Below are positions 54,381 to 64,000 of a DNA stretch of 64,000 nt, piece by piece (the first letter of the stretch is position 1; every line of letters starts with the position of its first letter). A program made the position numbers and the translations under genes. The notes beneath the pieces were generated by a model that saw only the letters and a program-made list of their open reading frames with translations, ran no database searches and was not told the DNA's origin. Source of the DNA: Halictus rubicundus (Eukaryota; Arthropoda; Insecta; Hymenoptera; Halictidae); assembly GCF_050948215.1 (NCBI RefSeq), contig NW_027489023.1:1-64000 (forward strand), read 5' to 3'.

Positions 54381-55790
54381 CCACTCCTATATCGTATCCT
54401 CTAGCCTATCCTATCCTCTATCCTATCCTATCGTCTATCCTATCCTATCCTCTATCCTATCCTATCCTCTATCCTATCCTATCCTCTATCCTATCCTATC
54501 CTCTATCCTGTCCAGTCCCCTATCCTATCCTCTATCATATCCTATCCTCTTTACTATAATATCATCTATCCTATCCTATCCGATCCTCTATCCTATCCTA
54601 TCCTCTATCCTATCCTATCCGATCCTCTATCCTATCCTATCCTCTATCCTATCCTATTCTCTATCCTATCCTATCCTCTATCCTATCCTATCCTCTATCC
54701 TATCATATCCTCTATCCTATCCTATCCTGTATCCTATCCTATCCTCTATTCTATCCAATCCCCTATCCTATCCTCTATCCTATCCTATCCTCTATCATAT
54801 CCTATCCTCTATCCTATCTTATCCTCTATCCTATTCTATCCTCTATCCAATCCAATCCTATATCCTATTCTCTATCGTATCCTATCCTATCCTCTATCCT
54901 ATCCTACCCTCTATCCTATCCTATCCTATATCATATCCTAACCTCTATCCTATCTTATCCTCTATCCTATTCTATACTCTATCCTATCCTTTCCGCTATC
55001 CTATCCTATCCTCTATCCTATCCTATGCTCTATCCTATCCTATCCTCTATCCTATCCTATCCTCTATCCTATCCTATCCTCTACCCAATCCTATCCTCTA
55101 TCCTATCCTATCATATCCTCTATCCTATCCTATCCTCTATCCTATTCAATCCTCTATCCTATCCAATCCTATATCCTATTCTCTATCCTATCCTATCCTC
55201 TATCCTATCCTATCCTCTATCGTATCCTATCCTCTATCCTATCCAATCCCATATCGTATCCTCTATCCTATCCTATCCTGTATCCTATCCTCTATCCTAT
55301 CCTATCCTCTATTCTATCCTATCCTCTATAGTATCCTATCCTCTATCCTATCCAATCCTATATCGTATCCTCTAACATATCCTATCTTCTATCCTATCCT
55401 ATCCTCTATTCTATCCAATCCCCTATCCTATCCTCTATCCTATCCTATCCTCTATCATATCCTATCCTCTATCCTATCTTATCCTCTATCCTATTCTATC
55501 CTCTATCCAATCCAATCCTATATCCTATTCTCTATCCTATCCTATCCTATCCTCTATCCTATCCTACCCTCTATCCTATCCTATCCTATATCATATCCTA
55601 TTCTCTATCCTATCCTATCCTATCCTCTATCCTATCCTACCCTCTATCCTATCCTATCCTATATCATATCCTAACCTCTATCCTATCTTATCCTCTATCC
55701 TATTCTATACTCTATCCTATCCTTTCCGCTATCCTATCCTATTCTCTATCCTATCCAATCCTATATCGTATCCTCTAACCTATCCTATCC
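54381..55790 (+). repeat. Domain II three-copy segment, copy 1
   Basis: It runs from CCACTCC (54,381) through CCTGTCCAG (54,508), CCTTTCCGC, the ATG at 55,025, CTATAG, CTATCTTC and a 73-bp tandem duplication to the CTAACC at about 55,778. It recurs at 57,731-59,077 (offset 3,350, then 3,367, then 3,287) and 61,607-62,926 (offset 7,136). Confidence 0.82.
55525..55670 (+). repeat. 73-bp tandem duplication, first occurrence
   Basis: CTATTCTCTATCC starts at 55,525 and 55,598. Each copy runs through CTACCCTC and CTATATCATATCC. The same doublet occurs at 58,812/58,885 and 62,661/62,734, always inside the three-copy segment. Domain I counterparts (for example near 1,930) have it once. Confidence 0.88.
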
Positions 55791-56345
55791 TCTATTCTAT
55801 CCTATCCTCTATCGTATCCTATCCTCTATCCTATCCAATCCTATATCGAATCCTCTAACATATCCTATCTTCTATCCTATCCTATCCTCTATCCTATCCT
55901 ATCCTCTATCCTATCCAGTCCCCTACCCTATCCTCTATCATATCCTATCCTCTTTACTATAATATCATCTATCCTATCCTATCCGATCCTCTATCCTATC
56001 CTATCCGATCCTCTATCCTATCCTATCCTCTATCCTATCCTATCCTCTATCGTATCCTATCCTCTATCCTATCCACTCCTATATCGTATCCTCTAGCCTA
56101 TCCTATCCTCTATCCTATCCTATCGTCTATCCTATCCTATTATCTATCCTATCCTATCCTCTATCCTATCCTATCCTCTATCCTATCCTATCCTCTATCC
56201 TATCCAGTCCCCTATCCTATCCTCTATCATATCCTATCCTCTTTACTATAATATCATCTATCCTATCCTATCCGATCCTCTATCCTATCCTATCCTCTAT
56301 CCTATCCTATCCGATCCTCTATCCTAACCTATCCTCTATCCTATC
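55791..56345 (+). repeat. Domain II segment repeated at the right edge, copy 1
   Basis: It matches 63,447-64,000 at offset 7,656 (CTATATCGAATCC 55,841 and 63,497; CCACTCC 56,073 and 63,729; TATTATC 56,138 and 63,794). Near 56,285 it has a 12-mer where the other copy has a 17-mer, so the last part is at offset 7,661. Confidence 0.83.
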
Positions 56346-57255
56346 CTATTCTCTATCCTATCCTATCCTCTATCCTATCCTATCCTCTATCCTATCATAT
56401 CCTCTATCCTATCCTATCCTGTATCCTATCCTATCCTCTATTCTATCCAATCCCCTATCCTATCCTCTATCCTATCCTATCCTCTATCATATCCTATCCT
56501 CTATCCTATCTTATCCTCTATCCTATTCTATCCTCTATCCAATCCAATCCTACATCCTATTCTCTATCCTATCCTATCCTATCCTCTATCCTATCCTACC
56601 CTCTATCCTATCCTATCCTATATCATATCCTATCCTCTATCCTATCCAATCACCTATCCTCTCCTCTATCCTATCCTATACTCTATCATATCCTAACCTC
56701 TATCCTATCTTATCCTCTATCCTATTCTATACTCTATCCTATCCTTTCCGCTATCCTATCCTATCCTCTATCCTATCCTATCCTCTATCGTATCCTATCC
56801 TCTATCCTATCCTATCCTCTATCCTATCCTATCCTCTATCCTATTCTATCCTCTATCCTATCCAATCCTATATCCTATTCTCTATCCTATCCTATCCTCT
56901 ATCCTATCCTATCCTCTATCCTATCCTATCCTCTATCCTATCCTATCCTATATCCTATTCTATCCTCTATCCTATCCAATCCTATATCCTATTCTCTATC
57001 CTATCCTATCCTCTATCCTATCCTATCCTCTATCGTATCCTATCCTCTATCGTATCCTATCCTCTATCCTATCCAATCCTATATCGTATCCTCTAACCTA
57101 TCCTATCCTCTATCCTATCCTATCCTCTATCCTATCCTATCCTCTATCCTATCCAGTCCCCTATCCTATCCTCTATCATATCCTATCCTCTTTACTATAA
57201 TATCATCTATCCTATCCTATCCGATCCTCTATCCTATCCTATCCTCTATCCTATC

Positions 57256-57610
57256 CTAATCTCTATCCTATCCTATCCTCTATCCTATCCTATCCTCTAT
57301 CCTATCATATCCTCTATCCTATCCTATCCTGTATCCTATCCTATCCTCTATTCTATCCAATCCCCTATCCTATCCTATCCTCTATCGTATCCTATCCTCT
57401 ATCCTATCCAATCCCATATCGTATCCTCTATCCTATATTCTCCAGTATCCTATCCTATCCTCTATCCTATTCTATCCTCTATCCTGTCCAATCCTATATC
57501 CTATTCTCTATCCTATCCTATCCTCTATCCTATCCTATCCTCTATCCAATCCTATCCTCTATCCTATCCTATCATATCCTCTATCATATCCTATCCTCTA
57601 TCCTATCCTA
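57256..57610 (+). repeat. Domain I-type segment inside domain II
   Basis: It matches 15,953-16,307 at offset 41,303 (CTAATCTC 15,953 and 57,256; ATG 16,307 and 57,610), including CCTGTATCC, CCAATCCCC, CCCATATCG and CCTGTCC in the same order. Private changes: TATATTCTCCAGTATCC near 57,434 instead of the CTCTCCTGTATCC form, and CATATCC near 57,584. Elsewhere domain II lacks this order. Confidence 0.72.
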
Positions 57611-57730
57611 TGCTCTATCCTATCCTATCCTCTATCCTATCCTATCCTATCCTCTATCCTATCCTATCCTCTATCCTATCCTATCCTCTATCCTATCCTA
57701 TCCTCTATCGTATCCTATCCTCTATCCTAT

Positions 57731-59077
57731 CCACTCCTATATCGTATCCTCTAGCCTATCCTATCCTCTATCCTATCCTATCGTCTATCCTATCCTATCC
57801 TCTATCCTATCCTATCCTCTATCCTATCCTATCCTCTATCCTATCCTATCCTCTATCCTATCCTATCCTCTATCCTGTCCAGTCCCCTATCCTATCCTCT
57901 ATCATATCCTATCCTCTTTACTATAATATCATCTATCCTATCCTATCCGATCCTCTATCCTATCCTATCCTCTATCCTATCCTATCCGATCCTCTATCCT
58001 ATCCTATCCTCTATCCTATCCTATTCTCTATCCTATCCTATCCTCTATCCTATCCTATCCTCTATCCTATCATATCCTCTATCCTATCCTATCCTGTATC
58101 CTATCCTATCCTCTATTCTATCCAATCCCCTATCCTATCCTCTATCCTATCCTATCCTCTATCATATCCTATCCTCTATCCTATCTTATCCTCTATCCTA
58201 TTCTATCCTCTATCCAATCCAATCCTATATCCTATTCTCTATCGTATCCTATCCTATCCTCTATCCTATCCTACCCTCTATCCTATCCTATCCTATATCA
58301 TATCCTAACCTCTATCCTATCTTATCCTCTATCCTATTCTATACTCTATCCTATCCTTTCCGCTATCCTATCCTATCCTCTATCCTATCCTATGCTCTAT
58401 CCTATCCTATCCTCTATCCTATCCTATCCTCTATCCTATCCTATCCTCTACCCAATCCTATCCTCTATCCTATCCTATCATATCCTCTATCCTATCCTAT
58501 CCTCTATCCTATTCAATCCTCTATCCTATCCAATCCTATATCCTATTCTCTATCCTATCCTATCCTCTATCCTATCCTATCCTCTATCGTATCCTATCCT
58601 CTATCCTATCCAATCCCATATCGTATCCTCTATCCTATCCTATCCTGTATCCTATCCTCTATCCTATCCTATCCTCTATTCTATCCTATCCTCTATAGTA
58701 TCCTATCCTCTATCCTATCCAATCCTATATCGTATCCTCTAACATATCCTATCCTCTATCCTATCTTATCCTCTATCCTATTCTATCCTCTATCCAATCC
58801 AATCCTATATCCTATTCTCTATCCTATCCTATCCTATCCTCTATCCTATCCTACCCTCTATCCTATCCTATCCTATATCATATCCTATTCTCTATCCTAT
58901 CCTATCCTATCCTCTATCCTATCCTACCCTCTATCCTATCCTATCCTATATCATATCCTAACCTCTATCCTATCTTATCCTCTATCCTATTCTATACTCT
59001 ATCCTATCCTTTCCGCTATCCTATCCTATTCTCTATCCTATCCAATCCTATATCGTATCCTCTAACCTATCCTATCC
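57731..59077 (+). repeat. Domain II three-copy segment, copy 2
   Basis: Compared with copy 1 it gains one 17-mer near 57,850 and lacks 80 bp near 58,750, where CTAACATATCCTATCC is followed at once by CTATCTTATCC. The 73-bp duplication is kept (CTATTCTC at 58,812 and 58,885). Confidence 0.82.
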
Positions 59078-59552
59078 TCTATCCTATCCTATCCTCTATC
59101 CTATCCTATCCTCTACCCTATCCAGTCCCCTATCCTATCCTCTATTATATCCTATCCTCTTTACTATAATATCATCTATCCTATCCTATCCGATCCTCTA
59201 TCCTATCCTATCCTCTATCCTATGCTAATCTCTATCCTATCCTATCCTCTATCCTATCCTATCCTGTATCCTATCCTATCCTCTATCCTATCCTATCCTC
59301 TATTCTATCCTATCCTCTATCGTATCGTATCCTCTATCCTATCCTATCCTCTATCATATCCTATCCTCTTTACTATAATATCATCTATCCTATCCTATCC
59401 TATCCTCTATCCTATCCTATCCTCTATCCTATCCTATCCTCTATCCTATCCTATCCTCTATCCAATCCTATCCTCTATCCTATCCTATCATATCCTCTAT
59501 CCTATCCTATCCTCTATCCTATCCTATGCTCTATCCTATCCTATCCTCTATC

Positions 59553-61608
59553 CTATCCTATCCTCTATCCTATCCTATCCTCTATCCTATCCTATCCTCT
59601 ATCCAATCCTATCCTCTATCCTATCCTATCATATCCTCTATCCTATCCTATCCTCTATCCTATCCTATCCTCTATCGTATCCTATCCTCTATCGTATCCT
59701 ATCCTCTATCCTATCCAATCCTATATCGTATCCTCTATCCTATCATATCCTCTATCCTATCCTATCCTCTATCCTATTCAATCCTCTATCCTATCCAATC
59801 CTATATCCTATTCTCTATCCTATCCTATCCTCTATCCTATCCTATCCTCTATCGTATCCTATCCTCTATCCTATCCAATCCCATATCGTACCCTCTATCC
59901 TATCCTATCGTGTATCCTATCCTATCCTCTATCCTATCCTATCCTCTATTCTATCCTATCCTCTATCGTATCGTATCCTCTATCCTATCCTATCCTCTAT
60001 CATATCCCATCCTCTTTACTATAATATCATCTATCCTATCCTATCCTATCCTCTATCCTATCCTATCATATCCTCTATCCTATCCTATCCTCTATCCTAT
60101 CCTATGCTCTATCCTATCCTATCCTCTATCCTATCCTATCCTCTATCCTATCCTATCCTCTACCCAATCCTATCCTCTATCCTATCCTATCATATCCTCT
60201 ATCCTATCCTATCCTCTATCCTATTCAATCCTCTATCCTATCCAATCCTATATCCTATTCTCTATCCTATCCTATCCTCTATCCTATCCTATCCTCTATC
60301 GTATCCTATCCTCTATCCTATCCAATCCCATATCGTATCCTCTATCCTATCCTATCCTGTATCCTATCCTATCCTCTATCCTATCCTATCCTCTATTCTA
60401 TCCTATCCTCTATCGTATCGTATCCTCTATCCTATCCTATCCTCTATCATATCCTATCCTCTTTACTATAATATCATCTATCCTATCCTATCCTATCCTC
60501 TATCCTATCCTATCCTCTATCCAATCCTATCCTCTATCCTATCCTATCCTCTATCCAATCCTATCCTCTATCCTATCCTATCATATCCTCTATCCTATCC
60601 TATCCTCTATCCTATCCTATGCTCTATCCTATCCTATCCTCTATCCTATCCTATCCTCTATCCTATCCTATCCTCTATCCTATCCTATCCTATATCCTAT
60701 CCTATCCTCTATCCTATCCTATCCTCTATCCTATCCTATCCTCTATTCTATCCTATCCTCTATCGTATCCTATCCTCTATCCTATCCAAACCTATATCGT
60801 ATCCTCTATCCTATCCTATCCTCTATCCTATCCTATCCTCTATCCTATCCAGTCCCCTATCCTATCCTCTATCATATCCTATCCTCTTTACTATAATATC
60901 ATCTACCCTATCCTATCCTATCCTCTATCCTATCCTATCCTCTATCCTATCCTATCCTCTATACTATCCTATCCTCTATCCTATCCTATCCTCTATCCAA
61001 TCCTATCCTCTGTCCTATCCTATCATATCCTCTATCCTATCCTATCCTCTATCCTGTCCAATCCTATATCCTATTCTCTATCCTATCCTATCCTCTATCC
61101 TATCCTATCCTCTATCGTATCCTATCCTCTATCCTATCCAATCCTATATCGTATCCTCTATCCTATCCTATCCTCTATCCTATCCTATCCTCTATCCTAT
61201 CCAGTCCCCTATCCTATCCTCTATCATATCCTATCCTCTTTACTATAATATCATCTATCCTATCCTATCCTATCCTCTATCCTATCCTATCCTCTATCCT
61301 ATCCTATCCTCTATCCTATCCTATCCTCTATCCAATCCTATCCTCTATCCTATCCTATCATATCCTCTATCCTATCCTATCCTCTATCCTATCCTATGCT
61401 CTATCCTATCCTATCCTCTATCCTATCCTATCCTCTATCCTATCCTATCCTCTACCCGATCCTATCCTCTATCCTATCCTATCATATCCTCTATCCTATC
61501 CTATCCTCTATCCTATTCAATCCTCTATCCTATCCAATCCTATATCCTATTCTCTATCCTATCCTATCCTCTATCCTATCCTATCCTCTATCGTATCCTA
61601 TCCTCTAT
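59553..61608 (+). repeat. Domain II 2.05-kb segment, copy 2
   Basis: Partner of 51,990-54,045. It is joined on its right directly to a copy of the 54.47-55.79 kb segment (offset 7,136), so about 427 bp of the original intervening sequence (roughly 54,045-54,470) is missing here. Confidence 0.85.
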
Positions 61609-62926
61609 CCTATCCTATCCTCTATCCTATCCTATCCTCTATCCTGTCCAGTCCCCTATCCTATCCTCTATCATATCCTATCCTCTTTACTATAATATCA
61701 TCTATCCTATCCTATCCGATCCTCTATCCTATCCTATCCTCTATCCTATCCTATCCGATCCTCTATCCTATCCTATCCTCTATCCTATCCTATTCTCTAT
61801 CCTATCCTATCCTCTATCCTATCCTATCCTCTATCCTATCATATCCTCTATCCTATCCTATCCTGTATCCTATCCTATCCTCTATTCTATCCAATCCCCT
61901 ATCCTATCCTCTATCCTATCCTATCCTCTATCATATCCTATCCTCTATCCTATCTTATCCTCTATCCTATTCTATCCTCTATCCAATCCAATCCTATATC
62001 CTATTCTCTATCGTATCCTATCCTATCCTCTATCCTATCCTACCCTCTATCCTATCCTATCCTATATCATATCCTAACCTCTATCCTATCTTATCCTCTA
62101 TCCTATTCTATACTCTATCCTATCCTTTCCGCTATCCTATCCTATCCTCTATCCTATCCTATGCTCTATCCTATCCTATCCTCTATCCTATCCTATCCTC
62201 TATCCTATCCTATCCTCTACCCAATCCTATCCTCTATCCTATCCTATCATATCCTCTATCCTATCCTATCCTCTATCCTATTCAATCCTCTATCCTATCC
62301 AATCCTATATCCTATTCTCTATCCTATCCTATCCTCTATCCTATCCTATCCTCTATCGTATCCTATCCTCTATCCTATCCAATCCCATATCGTATCCTCT
62401 ATCCTATCCTATCCTGTATCCTATCCTCTATCCTATCCTATCCTCTATTCTATCCTATCCTCTATAGTATCCTATCCTCTATCCTATCCAATCCTATATC
62501 GTATCCTCTAACATATCCTATCTTCTATCCTATCCTATCCTCTATTCTATCCAATCCCCTATCCTATCCTCTATCCTATCCTATCCTCTATCATATCCTA
62601 TCCTCTATCCTATCTTATCCTCTATCCTATTCTATCCTCTATCCAATCCAATCCTATATCCTATTCTCTATCCTATCCTATCCTATCCTCTATCCTATCC
62701 TACCCTCTATCCTATCCTATCCTATATCATATCCTATTCTCTATCCTATCCTATCCTATCCTCTATCCTATCCTACCCTCTATCCTATCCTATCCTATAT
62801 CATATCCTAACCTCTATCCTATCTTATCCTCTATCCTATTCTATACTCTATCCTATCCTTTCCGCTATCCTATCCTATTCTCTATCCTATCCAATCCTAT
62901 ATCGTATCCTCTAACCTATCCTATCC
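61607..62926 (+). repeat. Domain II three-copy segment, copy 3
   Basis: Offset to copy 1 is 7,136 throughout (CTGTCC 54,508 and 61,644; ATG 55,025 and 62,161; CTATCTTATC 55,474 and 62,610). It has no 80-bp deletion. Beyond it the sequence matches 59,077-59,590 (offset 3,849; ATG 59,222 and 63,071). Confidence 0.83.
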
Positions 62927-63446
62927 TCTATCCTATCCTATCCTCTATCCTATCCTATCCTCTACCCTATCCAGTCCCCTATCCTATCCTCTATTATATC
63001 CTATCCTCTTTACTATAATATCATCTATCCTATCCTATCCGATCCTCTATCCTATCCTATCCTCTATCCTATGCTAATCTCTATCCTATCCTATCCTCTA
63101 TCCTATCCTATCCTGTATCCTATCCTATCCTCTATCCTATCCTATCCTCTATTCTATCCTATCCTCTATCGTATCGTATCCTCTATCCTATCCTATCCTC
63201 TATCATATCCTATCCTCTTTACTATAATATCATCTATCCTATCCTATCCTATCCTCTATCCTATCCTATCCTCTATCCTATCCTATCCTCTATCCTATCC
63301 TATCCTCTATCCAATCCTATCCTCTATCCTATCCTATCATATCCTCTATCCTATCCTATCCTCTATCCTATCCTATGCTCTATCCTATCCTATCCTCTAT
63401 CCTATCCTATCCTCTATCCTATCCTATCCTCTATCCTATCCTATCC

Positions 63447-64000
63447 TCTATTCTATCCTATCCTCTATCGTATCCTATCCTCTATCCTATCCAATCCTAT
63501 ATCGAATCCTCTAACATATCCTATCTTCTATCCTATCCTATCCTCTATCCTATCCTATCCTCTATCCTATCCAGTCCCCTACCCTATCCTCTATCATATC
63601 CTATCCTCTTTACTATAATATCATCTATCCTATCCTATCCGATCCTCTATCCTATCCTATCCGATCCTCTATCCTATCCTATCCTCTATCCTATCCTATC
63701 CTCTATCGTATCCTATCCTCTATCCTATCCACTCCTATATCGTATCCTCTAGCCTATCCTATCCTCTATCCTATCCTATCGTCTATCCTATCCTATTATC
63801 TATCCTATCCTATCCTCTATCCTATCCTATCCTCTATCCTATCCTATCCTCTATCCTATCCAGTCCCCTATCCTATCCTCTATCATATCCTATCCTCTTT
63901 ACTATAATATCATCTATCCTATCCTATCCGATCCTCTATCCTATCCTATCCTCTATCCTATCCTATCCGATCCTCTATCCTAACCTATCCTCTATCCTAT
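63447..64000 (+). repeat. Domain II right-edge segment, copy 2, cut by the window end
   Basis: Partner of 55,791-56,345, including the rare CTATATCGAATCC and TATTATC variants. It is still in register at the last base (CTAACC at 63,980 matches 56,319), so the array continues to the right. Confidence 0.83.

Larger units (their letters stand above)
1..64000 (+). repeat. Satellite array of CTATC/CTCTATC units, dominant 17-bp monomer
   Basis: Every stretch of the window resolves into CTATC pentamers and CTCTATC heptamers or point variants of them. The commonest unit is CTCTATCCTATCCTATC (17 bp: 7 C, 7 T, 3 A, no G). Units of 12 bp (one pentamer fewer) and 22 bp (one more) are interspersed. The complement reads GATAGGATAGGATAGAG. 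Frequent variants are CTATT, CCAAT, TATCG, CATATC, CTATATC and CCTGTATCC. Orientation is head-to-tail throughout; I saw no GATAG on the + strand. No unique DNA interrupts the array and both edges are cut within it. Long satellites of very short units are known from eukaryotic heterochromatin. Assignment to a centromere, subtelomere or sex chromosome is not possible from sequence alone. I do not recognise it as a named family. Confidence 0.97.
46380..64000 (+). repeat. Domain II: shuffled mosaic with dense A+T-rich landmarks
   Basis: The same monomers are present, but neither the diverged module nor CTATGTTC occurs (CTATCCTC stands in its place). The A+T-rich landmark recurs about every 520 bp (about 46386, 47092, 47295, 47691, 47958, 48773, 49258, 49457, 50247, 50569, 50935, 51508, 51719, 52450, 52898, 53321, 53679, 54291, 54549, 55950, 56239, 57187, 57914, 59159, 59366, 60014, 60456, 60888, 61239, 61683, 63006, 63215, 63607, 63896) against about 930 bp in domain I. 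Markers commoner or private here are CCGATCCTC doublets, CCACTCCTATATCG, CTCTAGCC, TATCGTCTATCC, CTATAGTATCC and CTATCTTCTATCC. Copies are 2-8 kb apart and mosaic. Confidence 0.83.

Noticed and set aside
15..63912. TATAAT inside CTTTACTATAATATC as a bacterial -10 element or a TATA box
   Set aside because: No -35-like partner at a suitable distance, no gene downstream, and more than 80 copies placed as part of the satellite. It is a landmark of the array.
1..64000. CRISPR array or other direct-repeat defence locus
   Set aside because: There are no unique spacers between fixed repeats and no cas-like genes; the repeats abut directly.
1..64000. Telomeric repeat array
   Set aside because: The unit is not a TTAGGG-, TTTAGGG- or TTAGG-type repeat. 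Mixed 5/7-mer units with kilobase-scale duplications fit an internal satellite better. An unknown telomere type cannot be excluded but nothing supports it.
1..64000. Functional GATA-factor sites on the - strand and CCAAT boxes on the + strand
   Set aside because: GATA occurs in every unit but with G before it, so it lacks the A/T expected at that position; CCAAT strings are frequent point variants of CCTAT. Neither is linked to a gene.
1..64000. Transposable element, rDNA or tRNA insertions
   Set aside because: I found no stretch that departs from CTATC-like words long enough to hold one; the most diverged 290-bp module is still made of the same words.
1..64000. Repetition as pure sequencing noise in a homogeneous array
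   Set aside because: The same rare variants recur in the same order in many blocks kilobases apart, which random errors would not produce. Local assembly duplication or collapse (for example at 31.2-44.5 kb) remains possible and is raised in the findings.

Overview
The whole window is one uninterrupted block of tandemly repeated satellite DNA. I see no gene, RNA gene, transposable element, CRISPR array or unique flank; both ends lie inside the array, so it continues beyond the window. The + strand is built from the pentamer CTATC and the heptamer CTCTATC, most often combined 7+5+5 into a 17-base unit (CTCTATCCTATCCTATC), with 12-base (7+5) and 22-base (7+5+5+5) units mixed in. The + strand is almost G-free and pyrimidine-rich; the complement is GATAG-rich. 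I found no inverted segment. This scale and organisation suggest a eukaryote (heterochromatic, centromere-proximal, subtelomeric or sex-chromosome satellite). The sequence does not allow a species or chromosome position to be named.

Variant units act as bar codes that reveal several nested layers. Layer 1 is the 5/7-mers. Layer 2 is the 17-mer. Layer 3 is a set of recurring variant modules: an A+T-rich landmark with CTTTACTATAATATC, a CCAGTCCCC segment, CCTTTCCGC, CTATGTTC, CTCTACCC, and one strongly diverged module of about 290 bp. Layer 4 is kilobase-scale blocks with the modules in a nearly fixed order, copied head-to-tail and then altered by deletions, duplications and unit gain or loss.

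Domain I (about 1-46,380) consists of blocks of 8,220, 6,547, 5,224, 5,384, 8,067, 6,678 and 2,699 bp between successive CTATGTTC landmarks (1870, 10090, 16637, 21861, 27245, 35312, 41990, 44689), with partial blocks at each end. Its clearest events are a 6.66/6.68-kb tandem duplication (31.2-37.8 and 37.9-44.5 kb), a 5.2-kb tandem duplication (16.6-21.9 and 21.9-27.2 kb), a 668-bp tandem duplication (7.6-9.0 kb), a 233-bp triplication (25.5-26.2 kb), and deletions of 107, 199, 228 and about 267 bp. Domain II (about 46,380-64,000) uses the same vocabulary. It lacks the diverged module and the CTATGTTC landmark, has the A+T-rich landmark about twice as often, and is a more shuffled mosaic with copies displaced by 2,246, 3,367, 7,136, 7,563 and 7,656 bp.

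Many long forward reading frames exist, up to 1,079 codons, but they follow from the repeat: the 17-mer has no forward stop and 17 is not divisible by 3, so all three frames read the same 17-residue peptide repeat. I do not regard any as a gene. Coordinates of block edges are approximate, because edges fall inside identical 17-mers; offsets come from landmark positions read by eye.
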